From positions 1-42,231 of the forward strand of contig JAJDCO010000137.1 in assembly GCA_029260795.1 (NCBI GenBank): a stretch of DNA of 42,231 nucleotides. Direction: 5' to 3'. The notes below the pieces were generated by a model that saw nothing but the letters and a program-made list of their open reading frames with translations, searched no databases and was not told the origin of the DNA. Made by a program: the position numbers and the translations under genes. Of the stretch, positions 25,638 through 34,589 are shown in pieces (positions within the stretch are counted from its first letter, which is position 1; each line of letters begins with the position of its first letter). Origin of the DNA: Planctomycetota bacterium (GTDB lineage: Bacteria; Planctomycetota; OFTM77).

Positions 25638-28600
25638 TCAGAACGAGCGAGTTCGCCGGCTCTTCGGAAGCCGCACTCGGTCGTCGCTCACCGCCAGCCC
25701 CGACAGTGGCGAATACGCGATCGACCAGATGCGCTCTCTCAGCGCGGCGCTCGTGTCGCGGATTCCGAACGCCCGAGACACCTCGCGGACCAGGTCGTCG
25801 CAGCCCAGCTCCCCCTGGCTCTGCAGCACCGAGACGATGCCGGCTCGAATCTCGGCCGGGGGCAACATCTCGGGAAGCGTCAGGCTAGCCGACGAGACGT
25901 TCGAACGATCCCGAACGATGCGCCGCGCCTGGCCGGGCGCCGTGAAGAAGTCCTCATCACTCTGGATGCGGCCAACTCGGGCGGCCTGCTCGATGGCCGA
26001 CGACACGGCTTCCTGAATGCGAGGCCCGGTCTTGGGACGACCGCACAGTGAGGTCACTCGCCGAGCAATCTCGGCGGCGTGGATCGGTCCCTCGATGCGC
26101 ACCACCTCGGCGACGATGTCCGCCAGCTCTCCCGTCGGCGCTTCATGAATCTCCATCCAGGTGTGACCGACCTCGAAGCTCGACTCGATGTAGGGCTCTG
26201 ACTCGATCGAGGCACTCCAGGGTGCGGCACGCGGAGCAGTCTCCTGATCGACCGTGAGGGGCTCGGGGCCGAAGGCACCGGGCCCGATCAGTGGAGTTGA
26301 GCTCCAGTCGGGCGTGGCGAGCTCCAAGACCTCGCGGGACCCGTCGTCGGTCCCGGCGAGCTCGATGTCCGGCGAACGTGCTGGGTGAGCCGCCATCCGC
26401 TTCGCGTCTTCGACCGCTTCCAGAAGTCGGCGCAGCTCGTGATCTCGTCTTTGGAACCAGTCCGTGCTCCAGATGTGATGGAGAGACCAGCCGCGAGCTT
26501 CGAGGACGGCTGGACGCAGGCGATCCCGCTCGCGCGCCGATCGACAAAGGTGATATGTGGCGCCGTCGCATTCGATCCCGAGGAGGTAGCGGCCACGTCG
26601 TTGAGGATCGACGACGCCCAGGTCGATGAAGAAGCCGGCGAGCCCGACCTGGGAAGCGACGCGGTACCCGGCCTGCGAGAGTGCGAGCGCGACATCCTCC
26701 TCGAACGGTGTCTCGAAGTCGCGGCTCGTCGGAAGATCGCCCGCGAGGCGACCGTGCTCGGCATAGTCCAGGAACACCTTCAACGCGCGAGCACCCTGGC
26801 TCCGAGCCCGTTCCAGATCGATGTCGGAGCCGCGCAGGGAGCTGAAGACCTCGCACCGCGATCGCGCGCGGCTGATGAGCACGTTGAGGCGCCGCTCGCC
26901 CCCTTCTCTCGAGAGGGGACCGAAGTTCATGCTGGTGGTGCCTTCGGAGTCGGGGCCGTAGCCGACCGAGATGAAGATGACGTCGCGCTCGTCACCTTGA
27001 AGGTTCTCGAGGTTCTTGACGAAGAACGGCTCTTCCCGAGGGTCCGTGAGGAACTCTCGCACATCCGGCTCGGTCTGCCAGAGCCGATCGAGCTCGGCTT
27101 GGATCGCGTCTCGCTGCCTTTGTGAGAACGTGCCGATCCCGAGAGACAGCTCGGGTTGGCCGCGAGCATGCTCGACGGCCGCTCGTGCGACCAGCGCCGC
27201 TTCGACGCGATTCGCCTTGCGAGTCCCGCGCTCGAATACGCCGTCGGGAACGAAGTGAAACAGGAGCCCGAGGTCCTCGGACCGGGCATGACAGCTCGGG
27301 ATGACGTGCAGGGAATCGTCGTAGAACTCGCGGTTGGACACCGCGATCAACGACTCGTGCCGGCTTCGATAGTGCCACCGGAGCATCCGGCTCGGAATCC
27401 CCATCGCCAGGCAAAGCCCGAGGATGCTCTCGAGGTCCTTAGCGGTCGCGTCCGCTTCCTCATCCTCGTCGTCCTCGAGGACTCGCTCGAAGAACGACGT
27501 CGGAGGCAGCTGCTTCTCGTCCCCCACCACGACGACTTGTCGGCTGCGCAGGATCGCTCCCAGGGCATCGACCGGTGGGATCTGGCTGGCTTCGTCGATG
27601 AGGAGCAGATCGAACTCCAGGGCGCCCGGAGGCAAGAACTGGGCAACCGAAAGCGGGCTCATCATGAAGACGGGCTTGATGCTTTGGATCGTGTGGCCGG
27701 CATCCTGAATCAGTCGCCGGATCGGCTTGTGAGCGCGCTTCTTTCGAATCTCCATCCGGAGCAGGCTGAGCTCGGCCGTGTCGACGTCCCCGTGCGGGAG
27801 TCGTCCGCAGTGAAGCCGTGCGACCTCATTCCGGGCGACCTCGAAGCCTCGAAGGTCGAGCTCCCGAAACTCCTCGACGATCTGCTCATGCGTCCGTCCT
27901 TCGAATCGGGCGAGCTCGGGACGCTGCTCGTAGACCGCCCGAATCAAGAGCTCGTGATAGACGCGGTCGAAGGTCTCGGGAGCCTCCTCCGGCGCGAGCT
28001 CTCCGCTGAACAGCTTCTCGACTAGATCGTCCAGACCGAGCCTTTGAAGGTCGTTCAGCGCACCGCGAACGCGAGTCCATTCCGGGAGGAGGTCCAAGTC
28101 TTGTATCCACTCCTGCAAGAGGGAGAGGAGCTCGGTCGCCGCGAGTGCCGGTAGCGGCTTGGGAAAGACGTCTGCCTCGTCGAGCTGCAATCGCGACAGG
28201 AATCCCTGCAGCGGCTCGACCAGGGCCCGGAACTTCGCGTCGAGCGCACCGAAGTGCGTCTCGACCGCCTCGGTGTCGTCGAACCGCACCGAAAGACTCC
28301 TCACGTCGCTCCTACGACGCTGCCGACGGTCGCCGACCCAGTTCAGGATCTCGCGCAGGTGATTCCACGGGCTCCGCCACCCTTGCCATCGCTCACGAAA
28401 AGCCGCTTGGCCGAGTGAGTCGGACGCCTCGATGAGAGCCAAGGCCTGTTGCCCCGCGATCAGCTCATCGAGGATCTGGGGCCAGTCGGACCTCTTGGCT
28501 CCTGTGATCTGCTTCATCGCCTGGACGGCTTGGCGAGCTTCGCGGTTCAGCCTGGGAAAGACGGAGCGAGGCTTCTGGGCGAGCACCTTTCGGATCCAAA

Positions 28601-30476
28601 CGACACCGACCTTCCAGGCATTCGGATCGATGCGACCCTCCAATGCACAGAGCGCCCGATCCAGCCGCTCGCCCGCCGAGACGAGCGATTCGATCTCCCC
28701 TTGGCTCGAGCTCCAGACGGGATCTCGGAACATCGTCAGGTCGCGCGGTGAACCCGCTGCCAGCTCCTTCCCTCGCTGGATGATTCCGGCCAGGCTCTGC
28801 AGGCTGGGTGCCTCTTCGCTCCCCAGGAGATCGGCCAGCTGTCGACCGGAGTGATCGAGCTCTCGAAGCCGCGTGACGAGCTGCTCCAGCTCGAGACGCG
28901 AGCGCTCCACCTCACCGGGTAGGATCGAGTCGACCTGCACTCCTCGCCACGGGTGCCTAGCCGGCGTGCTGCACGCGCTCAATCGGCGGCACAGCTGAAC
29001 GAGCTGGTGACGGCGGTGCGCGTACTCCTCGAAGGCCCAGGTCGTCGTCACACCGATGTCGAGAGTCGCCACCGGCGTGCTCCGAGCCGCGTGTCGAATG
29101 AGCTCGGCCAGGATCTGGTAGGGCGTTCGTCCGCTCGGATCGAGGGGTGAGTGCATTGCGTGGGCATGGGTGTTGAGCGTGTCTTGGACGTCGTGAAGGC
29201 GCTCGAACGCTCCGTTCTCGATCGGAGAAGGCGGATGCGTCTCGAGCGTCCGATGGAGAGCGGCGAGGAAGTCCTTCTTGTTGGCATGCCGGCTGTGAAG
29301 CTCCAGGCACGTTTCGCCCAGACCGATGCGGTCCATGCGTTGTCGGACGACGTCCAGCGCGGCCATCTTCTCGGCCACGAACAGCACGCGCTTGCCTTGG
29401 CGGATGGCGGAGGCGATCAGGTTGGTGATCGTCTGGGACTTGCCGGTGCCGGGCGGACCTTGAATGACGACATTCCGACCGGCCTTGACCTCTTCGATGA
29501 TGGTCGTTTGAGAGCTGTCGGCGTCGACGACGTGAAACCGCTCGGCGGGTGAGAGCACGCTGTCGAGATTGCCCTCGCTCGGAAGCACCGGTGGCTCCGG
29601 CGGAAATCCCTCACCCAGGAGGCCGGAGAGAATCGGTGAGCCTTGGCTGCGAGAGGCCGCTCTCCACGCCTCGGGGTCGAGATCGCGGTACATCAGGAAC
29701 TTCGAGAACGAGAAGAAGCCCAGCAGGCCGCGGTCCTCGACGATATCCCAGTCGTCCTGCTCTGCGAGGGCGGAGCGGACCGCCTCGAAGTATCTCGAAG
29801 GCGAGAGGCTCTCGGAGTCCTCGACGTCCGGGAGCTGGATCCGGAAGTCCACGCGCAGGCGGTTCTGGAGAGAGAGGTTGGCGGTGATCTCGTCCGATCC
29901 CACGGTCAGAAGGACCTTCCCGCTGAACGCATTGCGCTCCAGGCGAACGGGAATCAGAAGCAGCGGCGCGAAGCGCTCGACGCGGGCGGGCCCGGCCTCG
30001 AACCAACGCAGGAACCCGCAGGCCAAGTAGAGGTCGCTCGTCCCCTGATCCTCCTCGAGCGTGCGCGCTGCGTGAAGCAATGCGAGGAGCTTCTTCTCGA
30101 GCGCGTCCGGGCGAAGGCTCGTCGGGATCGAATGGTCCGGGCGATGGACGTCGGGGCCTCGAGCACCGGTGCGGCGCGAAGTCGGCGAGGCGGCGTCGTG
30201 AGGCTCCGGGGACTCGGCTGCGAGCGACGGCTCGGGAGCCGAGTCGGTCGCGACTGCCCCGTTCGAGTCGTCGACGCGCTCCCCGAGCGGCAGGAGCTCC
30301 ACGGCCTGAACTTCGATCACGAGGGCAGAGATGAGGGCATCGCCGTCGAGGTTGTTCAGCTCGAGCGCCTTACCGCGCTTCGATCCGAGCGGCCTGTGAA
30401 TGAGCGGGTTCCGGGACGTCAGGTCCAAGAGCTCGCTTCGGAGCTGCCCGAGGCTGACCCAGGTGTCATCCGTCAT
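25638..30476 (-). CDS. DUF4011-type superfamily 1 helicase with Vsr-like nuclease and DUF3320
   Basis: A 1612-aa cytoplasmic protein. The N-terminal DUF4011 region (about 1-270) opens RSELLDLTSRNPLIH. The SF1 helicase has Walker A GPPGTGKS at 340-347 and Walker B DEASQ at 961-965. It also has GDEKQLPPTSFF at 985-996, GTFSQRQRDAI near 1115-1125, QGDERDVIFIS at 1160-1170 and the final motif NVLISRARSR at 1198-1207. The more than 600 residues between Walker A and B form a large helical insert. A PD-(D/E)xK-type nuclease of the MTES_1575/Vsr-like group follows at about 1255-1350 (FEEDVALAL, D1285, ECDG at 1302-1305, RPAVLEARGW, IWSTDW). The C-terminus fits DUF3320 plus a winged-helix tail. Such proteins often occur in defence islands; here it faces an AbiE operon. 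Anti-phage function is inferred. Confidence 0.92.
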   Translation of the reverse strand: MTDDTWVSLGQLRSELLDLTSRNPLIHRPLGSKRGKALELNNLDGDALISALVIEVQAVELLPLGERVDDSNGAVATDSAPEPSLAAESPEPHDAASPTSRRTGARGPDVHRPDHSIPTSLRPDALEKKLLALLHAARTLEEDQGTSDLYLACGFLRWFEAGPARVERFAPLLLIPVRLERNAFSGKVLLTVGSDEITANLSLQNRLRVDFRIQLPDVEDSESLSPSRYFEAVRSALAEQDDWDIVEDRGLLGFFSFSKFLMYRDLDPEAWRAASRSQGSPILSGLLGEGFPPEPPVLPSEGNLDSVLSPAERFHVVDADSSQTTIIEEVKAGRNVVIQGPPGTGKSQTITNLIASAIRQGKRVLFVAEKMAALDVVRQRMDRIGLGETCLELHSRHANKKDFLAALHRTLETHPPSPIENGAFERLHDVQDTLNTHAHAMHSPLDPSGRTPYQILAELIRHAARSTPVATLDIGVTTTWAFEEYAHRRHQLVQLCRRLSACSTPARHPWRGVQVDSILPGEVERSRLELEQLVTRLRELDHSGRQLADLLGSEEAPSLQSLAGIIQRGKELAAGSPRDLTMFRDPVWSSSQGEIESLVSAGERLDRALCALEGRIDPNAWKVGVVWIRKVLAQKPRSVFPRLNREARQAVQAMKQITGAKRSDWPQILDELIAGQQALALIEASDSLGQAAFRERWQGWRSPWNHLREILNWVGDRRQRRRSDVRSLSVRFDDTEAVETHFGALDAKFRALVEPLQGFLSRLQLDEADVFPKPLPALAATELLSLLQEWIQDLDLLPEWTRVRGALNDLQRLGLDDLVEKLFSGELAPEEAPETFDRVYHELLIRAVYEQRPELARFEGRTHEQIVEEFRELDLRGFEVARNEVARLHCGRLPHGDVDTAELSLLRMEIRKKRAHKPIRRLIQDAGHTIQSIKPVFMMSPLSVAQFLPPGALEFDLLLIDEASQIPPVDALGAILRSRQVVVVGDEKQLPPTSFFERVLEDDEDEEADATAKDLESILGLCLAMGIPSRMLRWHYRSRHESLIAVSNREFYDDSLHVIPSCHARSEDLGLLFHFVPDGVFERGTRKANRVEAALVARAAVEHARGQPELSLGIGTFSQRQRDAIQAELDRLWQTEPDVREFLTDPREEPFFVKNLENLQGDERDVIFISVGYGPDSEGTTSMNFGPLSREGGERRLNVLISRARSRCEVFSSLRGSDIDLERARSQGARALKVFLDYAEHGRLAGDLPTSRDFETPFEEDVALALSQAGYRVASQVGLAGFFIDLGVVDPQRRGRYLLGIECDGATYHLCRSARERDRLRPAVLEARGWSLHHIWSTDWFQRRDHELRRLLEAVEDAKRMAAHPARSPDIELAGTDDGSREVLELATPDWSSTPLIGPGAFGPEPLTVDQETAPRAAPWSASIESEPYIESSFEVGHTWMEIHEAPTGELADIVAEVVRIEGPIHAAEIARRVTSLCGRPKTGPRIQEAVSSAIEQAARVGRIQSDEDFFTAPGQARRIVRDRSNVSSASLTLPEMLPPAEIRAGIVSVLQSQGELGCDDLVREVSRAFGIRDTSAALRERIWSIAYSPLSGLAVSDDRVRLPKSRRTRSF

Positions 30477-30724
30477 CGCGAAGCTTCCACTGCGTCGTTG
30501 CGTTCGTGAGGGTGCCGGCGGTGATCGGGTCTTCGGGCCTCGAGAGGTGAGCGGCGAGAAAAGAAGCCGTCCTCGATGTCGTCACGGAGTGAAGCCTCGT
30601 TGCAGCCGAGGAAGGCATCCCAATGCCCGAAGAAGACCCGTCCTTCGGGGAGCAGTCCCGACTGCCAGCGAAGGCCGTCCGACCGCCCGACATCTCGTCG
30701 AGCATTCGAGCAGCAACGCCTCAC
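30473..30724 (-). CDS. Possible small gene coupled to the helicase
   Basis: An 83-codon frame starting at a GTG, whose stop overlaps the helicase start as ATGA. Its middle part (DGLRWQSGLLPEGRVFFGHWDAFLGC ... DDIEDGFF) looks more protein-like than chance frames and uses C/G-ended codons. I recognise no domain, and no good ribosome site precedes the start. A second frame just upstream begins MSEALLLECSTR, so this may also be the decayed end of an older gene. Low confidence. Confidence 0.3.
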   Translation of the reverse strand: MRRCCSNARRDVGRSDGLRWQSGLLPEGRVFFGHWDAFLGCNEASLRDDIEDGFFSRRSPLEARRPDHRRHPHERNDAVEASR

Positions 30725-30943
30725 TCATCCGGCTGACGGACCGGCATCCCCAATCCACTCGTCGGCCACGCGTCCCCCGCGACTTGAAACCTCGGCCGAA
30801 CCGTTGGTGGCGGGGAGGGATGTCATCGTCCATCGGGGCCCTGAGCAGAGTCGAGGAGTCCACGAAAGCCAGAGAGGACAATGCACGCAACGAAACCAAC
30901 GGTTGAGTTCTGTACTCCTGAGGTCGAAGAATGAGCTTGCACA
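30725..30943. other. Divergent intergenic region of the defence cluster
   Basis: Sequence between the helicase side and the AbiE operator. No gene is supported. It should contain the helicase promoter. Confidence 0.4.
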
Positions 30944-30961
30944 TAACTAAACCTATAGTTA
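30944..30961 (+). promoter_or_regulatory. Palindromic operator candidate of the AbiE operon
   Basis: TAACTA at 30944-30949 and TAGTTA at 30956-30961 form a 6-bp inverted repeat ending 10 nt before the AbiEi start, inside an AT-rich patch that stands out from the GC-rich surroundings. TATAGT at 30954 could serve as a -10 element. AbiEi antitoxins are known to repress their own promoter by binding inverted repeats, which fits this position. Confidence 0.5.
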
Positions 30962-30971
30962 AGTTTCTCGC

Positions 30972-31601
30972 ATGAGAAAGCCGCCCAGAAACCCTGACCC
31001 CGAAGCTCTCTTCGAGGTCGCTGCGGCCCAGGAGGGCCACTTCACGACCTCCCAGGCCGCCGAAGCGGGCTACTCGCCGCAGCTTCTTCACAAGTACCTG
31101 CAGAGCAACAAAATCCTGCGCATGCGGCATGGGATCTATCGCATGGTTCATTACCCGGCTGGGGACCACGAGCACCTGGTCGTCCTCTGGCTGTGGAGCG
31201 GGCAAGAGGGCGTCTTCGGCCACGAGACGGCGCTGGCGCTCCAGGATCTCGGCGACGCCCTCCCCGCCCGAGCTCACCTGACGCTGCCGGCTTCCTGGAA
31301 GCAGCGCCGACTCCGAATTCCCCCCGGCGTCGACCTCCACTTCGCCGACATCGATGAGGAGGAGAAGACTTGGGTCGGCCCCGTCCCGGTGACCGACCCG
31401 GCCCGCACGCTTCGCGATTGCGTGGCCGATCACGTGGCCCCCGACCTCATACGGACAGCCTTCGAGGCCGCGGCCGACCGGAACCTCGTCGACCGTCGCA
31501 CCCTCCCCGAGGTCGTCACCTTTCTCGAGCAATACTTCGAGAAGCGTCGGAGCAAGTCAGGACCGACCTTTCGTGACCGGCCCGGACCCGCACCGACATG
31601 A
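30972..31601 (+). CDS. abiEi: Type IV toxin-antitoxin antitoxin, AbiEi family
   Basis: A 209-aa protein with an N-terminal winged-helix domain (LFEVAAAQEGHFTTSQAAEAGYSPQLLHKYLQSNKILRMRHGIYRM) typical of AbiEi-family antitoxins, followed by the C-terminal antitoxin domain (VLWLWSGQEGVFGHETALALQDLGDALPARAHLTLP ... VTDPARTLRDCV). In the characterised AbiE systems the antitoxin counteracts the AbiEii toxin without forming a stable complex and represses the operon. The start at 30972 lies 10 nt after an AT-rich palindrome, so the leader is very short. The stop overlaps the toxin start as ATGA, giving translational coupling. Confidence 0.93.
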   Translation: MRKPPRNPDPEALFEVAAAQEGHFTTSQAAEAGYSPQLLHKYLQSNKILRMRHGIYRMVHYPAGDHEHLVVLWLWSGQEGVFGHETALALQDLGDALPARAHLTLPASWKQRRLRIPPGVDLHFADIDEEEKTWVGPVPVTDPARTLRDCVADHVAPDLIRTAFEAAADRNLVDRRTLPEVVTFLEQYFEKRRSKSGPTFRDRPGPAPT

Positions 31602-32578
31602 CGCCACCTCGTCGATACTCGACACCCATCGCCTTTCGACAAGCGCTCGAGCAGCGACTACGCACCTTCGCTCAGGAAGAAGGTCGCGACCTGGCCCGCG
31701 TTCGACAGCTCGTGATCTTCGATCGCTTCCTCGCCCGCGCGAGTCGCCTCTTCGAGGACCGAATGGTCCTGAAGGGAGGACTCGTGGTCGAGCTGAGGAT
31801 CGACCGGGCGAGGACGACCAAGGATGTCGACCTCCGACTCCTGGGCGACCCCGATGACGTCTTGCGGGAGCTTCAAGAAGCGGGACGGCTGGATCTCGGC
31901 GACTTCCTGCGTTTCGAAGTCCGGGAAGATGCCAAGCTCCCCGAGATTCGTGCAGAAGGACCGGCCTACCCGGGCCGGAGATATCGAGCCGAAGCCAAGC
32001 TCGCGGGCAAGCTCTATGGATTTCCGTTCGGTGTCGACATCGCCTTCGCAGAGCCACTCACCGGGAAGGTCGAGGAGATTCCGGGTAGCGACTTTCTGAG
32101 CTTCGCCGGAATCGAGCCCACCACGATCCGAATCTACCCCCTCGAGACGCACATCGCCGAGAAGCTCCACGCCTACACGCTGCCGCGCAATCGACCGAAC
32201 TCGCGAGTAAAAGACCTGCCCGACATCGCCCTCCTGGCGTCCTGCCGAGTGATCGAAGGCGCCGTACTCATCGAGGCCATGGAACGAACGTTCGAAGCCA
32301 GGAACACGCATCCCGCACCGTCATCACTTCCATCGCCGCCACCACTCTGGGTCGACGTCTACGCAAGAATCGCCGAACAAGATGGCCTCGCCTGGCCAAC
32401 ACTCGAGATCCTGACCGAAGCGGTCGCCAAGTTCCTGGATCCGGTGCTCGAAACTCCGCACCCCATCGTGGGATCCAGTGAGTTGGACTTGGAGCTCAGG
32501 AAAGTGACGGAGCGTATTGTAGGTACTCAAACGAGTACTCGCACATCTGCAGGTCCAAGCAGGCCGCGAAGCCGGTGA
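31598..32578 (+). CDS. abiEii: Type IV toxin, AbiEii/AbiGii nucleotidyltransferase
   Basis: A 326-aa nucleotidyltransferase toxin. The four family motifs are present: GG at residues 60-61 with D76 and D78 (KDVDL), which form the metal-binding pair; EKLHA at about 188-192; and RVKDLPD at about 203-209. In AbiEii-type toxins these residues bind NTP and are needed for growth arrest; related toxins modify tRNA, but the target here is unknown. The start overlaps the antitoxin stop as ATGA. The C-terminus after about residue 300 is Ser/Thr/Arg-rich and may be extra. All motifs are intact, so the toxin is probably active. The gene ends about 35 nt before the tRNA fragment that marks the element border. 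Confidence 0.94.
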   Translation: MTPPRRYSTPIAFRQALEQRLRTFAQEEGRDLARVRQLVIFDRFLARASRLFEDRMVLKGGLVVELRIDRARTTKDVDLRLLGDPDDVLRELQEAGRLDLGDFLRFEVREDAKLPEIRAEGPAYPGRRYRAEAKLAGKLYGFPFGVDIAFAEPLTGKVEEIPGSDFLSFAGIEPTTIRIYPLETHIAEKLHAYTLPRNRPNSRVKDLPDIALLASCRVIEGAVLIEAMERTFEARNTHPAPSSLPSPPPLWVDVYARIAEQDGLAWPTLEILTEAVAKFLDPVLETPHPIVGSSELDLELRKVTERIVGTQTSTRTSAGPSRPRSR

Positions 32579-32612
32579 AGTGCAACTTCAGGATAAGCAA
32601 GACTTGGATAAC

Positions 32613-32662
32613 TGGAGCGGACGACGAGGCTCGAACTCGCGACCTTCGGCTTGGGAAGCCGA
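32613..32662 (-). other. tRNA-Gly(CCC) 3' fragment, probable attachment site
   Basis: Read on the minus strand, 32662 to 32613 gives a complete anticodon arm (TCGGC-TTCCCAA-GCCGA, anticodon CCC). A variable loop, a T arm with GTTCGAGC, the 3' acceptor strand and CCA follow. The 5' half is absent: upstream sequence has no D arm or matching acceptor strand. This is the usual trace of tyrosine-recombinase integration into a tRNA gene. The 3' end points left, so the disrupted chromosome continues to the left and the element extends to the right, where an intact copy should lie beyond the window. Confidence 0.82.
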
Positions 32663-32778
32663 TCTGAGGCGATTCTGAAAGTCACCTCCCAGAAGAGCTG
32701 ATGCACATATCACCCTGCATCTATTGACTGATGTCTTGATGCACCGTTCACCGGAGCGCATACTGCCTCACACGGCTT

Positions 32779-32819
32779 GGGTGTACAAAAGGGTGTACCG
32801 GGTGTACCAGAGGGTGTAC
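32779..32819 (+). repeat. Four GGGTGTAC direct repeats before the recombinase gene
   Basis: The octamer GGGTGTAC occurs at 32779, 32791, 32800 and 32812 (spacing 12, 9, 12; alternate copies are 21 bp apart, two helical turns). The block lies between the tRNA fragment and the recombinase start. This arrangement suits arm-type recombinase sites or operator sites. The frame is open through it, but I regard it as non-coding. Confidence 0.75.
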
Positions 32820-32845
32820 CGAGATCGGACCCAGCGAGGCAGACG

Positions 32846-34306
32846 ATGGCCTTCCTCACGCGCATCACGAAGCAGGATCGCCGGCGCTGGATGATCGAGT
32901 GGCATGACGCCAGGCGGGGTGCCGGACGAGCTGGGCGACGGCGAGCCGATTGCCTCGGCGGCAATCATGATGAAGCGATGAGTGCGGCCTGCCTCTCCCC
33001 CACGGAGCGCGCAGCTCTCGCCAACGGCGCGACCTCGGCTGTGCTCCGCAAGAAGCTGGTCCGCTGCTACGAGTCGCTCGAGCAGCTGCGTCGCCGTGAG
33101 GCGCAGCACACACGGGCTCTCGAAGAGGGACCCGCCTACGAGACATCCGTCTTGGCGCTCGTCGACGCCTACCTCGAGCTCCTGAGCTACCGCGTCGAGA
33201 TCGACGGGCCAACCCCACCAAAGCCTCCGAGCTGGGATCCCGGTTGGCGGTCGACGCGCAGCGAGCGGCCGATGCGGGAATCTTCGAAGCGAGAGGTCGA
33301 AGCTAGCTTGAGGGCATTCAAGCAGTGGATCCCGCACGGGCTCGAGAGCGGGCAGGTCACCTCGAGCGTCATCGCCGGCTTCATCCAGCACATCAGCCGC
33401 TCGCTAGGTCAACGAGGCGGTCACGGGGAGAAGAAGCGCCGATCCCCTCGCACCGTGAACAAGTTCCGAGGGCACCTCCGAGAGTTCTTCAACGCGTTCA
33501 CGCGGAGTGCCTCGGAGCGGTACTTCCGAGTCGACCTCCGATCGATCTTTTTCGACGACGTGGAGGCGCTTCCCGAGCACCGACGCGACATCCAGGTGCA
33601 CACCCCGGACGAGCTCGAAGCGTTCCTCGAAGCGGCTCACGAGTACCGAGATCCCGACCGCGTGGCGGACATCAAGCGAAGTCGGCGAGGAAAGGACGAG
33701 CGCTTTCGCCAGAGAATCAACCCGACCGCTCCCGTCCTCGACCTCACACTCCTCCTCGCCTGCACGGGCATGCGGCTCTCCGAGGCTGTCGAGCTTCGGT
33801 GGGAAAGCTGCGACCTCGAGACGGGCGTCCTACGCATCCACGCGCAGAAGACGCGGAGCTTCCGCTACCTCCCTCTCGTCGGCGATCCCCAAGGCGACAT
33901 CGCCCCCCGCTTCGTCGCGCTCCTGAAGGCGTGGCGACAGAAGTCACCCAAGTCGACTTTCGTGTTGCCGGTGAATGGCAAAGACGAGAGTCCTTCGTTC
34001 CCGAAGGGCGCTTGGGCAGCCGTCGCCAAGAACGCCGAGAAGAGCACCGTGGGCCCCCAAGGCCTGCGCCGCACCTTCGAGAGCGCTTTGGCCATGATGG
34101 GGTTCCCGGCTCGCCTGACGGCCTTCTGGCTCGGCCACAGCCAGCAAGTCGCCGAACGCCACTACTTGGCCTTCGTGCCCGGCCGGAAGCCCGGCGCGAC
34201 CGTGGAAGCAGTCCTGGGCCTTACCAAGATCATCGACCGGGAGATCAAGCTCGTTCGCTCCAAGCGCAAGATCCGCAAGCTCGAGGAACGCTCGGAGACG
34301 GCGTAG
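32846..34306 (+). CDS. Site-specific tyrosine recombinase (integrase)
   Basis: A 486-aa integrase. The catalytic domain has R310 (TGMRLSEA), K335 (QKTRSFRYLPL), R408 within QGLRRTF, H431 (WLGHS) and the nucleophile Y440 (AERHY). The usual histidine of the HxxR box is glutamine (Q405), a change tolerated in some members. A SAM-like core-binding domain covers about residues 145-235, and the N-terminal 100 residues are basic. The start at 32846 follows GAGG at 32836-32839; the frame is open further upstream through the GGGTGTAC repeats. Together with the tRNA fragment about 180 nt upstream, it marks an integrative element. A hairpin follows the stop codon. Confidence 0.93.
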   Translation: MAFLTRITKQDRRRWMIEWHDARRGAGRAGRRRADCLGGNHDEAMSAACLSPTERAALANGATSAVLRKKLVRCYESLEQLRRREAQHTRALEEGPAYETSVLALVDAYLELLSYRVEIDGPTPPKPPSWDPGWRSTRSERPMRESSKREVEASLRAFKQWIPHGLESGQVTSSVIAGFIQHISRSLGQRGGHGEKKRRSPRTVNKFRGHLREFFNAFTRSASERYFRVDLRSIFFDDVEALPEHRRDIQVHTPDELEAFLEAAHEYRDPDRVADIKRSRRGKDERFRQRINPTAPVLDLTLLLACTGMRLSEAVELRWESCDLETGVLRIHAQKTRSFRYLPLVGDPQGDIAPRFVALLKAWRQKSPKSTFVLPVNGKDESPSFPKGAWAAVAKNAEKSTVGPQGLRRTFESALAMMGFPARLTAFWLGHSQQVAERHYLAFVPGRKPGATVEAVLGLTKIIDREIKLVRSKRKIRKLEERSETA

Positions 34307-34354
34307 CGCCTCCCCGGTACAGACTCAGCCCGGCGCTGGAGGCGCGTGCTGAGT
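34306..34354 (+). terminator. Terminator-like inverted repeats after the recombinase
   Basis: GCGCCTCC (34306-34313) pairs with GGAGGCGC (34338-34345), and an alternative stem, ACTCAGC / GCTGAGT, spans 34323-34354. No T-run follows, so termination is only probable. Confidence 0.4.
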
Positions 34355-34589
34355 GCCCACTTCTCACGGCTTGCACGCACTCGCCTCTGGGTCCCCCCAC
34401 GCCGGGTCTGTAACCGCTCGAGGACTTTTGCCGGTTAACACGTCAAGGTTGTCGGCGAGAGGCGATTGACCTGCGGTGGCGTCAAGTCACTACCGCTACG
34501 GTCACTGGGAGCGATGACAGCTAGTTTCGCGGCCATTGGGTGTGGTAATCGTGGCGTCACCGGCACCGCACTGCTTTAGGGAGAGTGAC

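Noticed and set aside
30400..30906. Plus-strand 168-codon frame between helicase and AbiE
   Set aside because: Overlaps the start of the helicase gene, low-complexity Arg/Ser composition, no start signal.
32613..32690. Intact tRNA-Gly gene
   Set aside because: No D arm or 5' acceptor strand upstream of the anticodon arm on the minus strand; only the 3' half is present.
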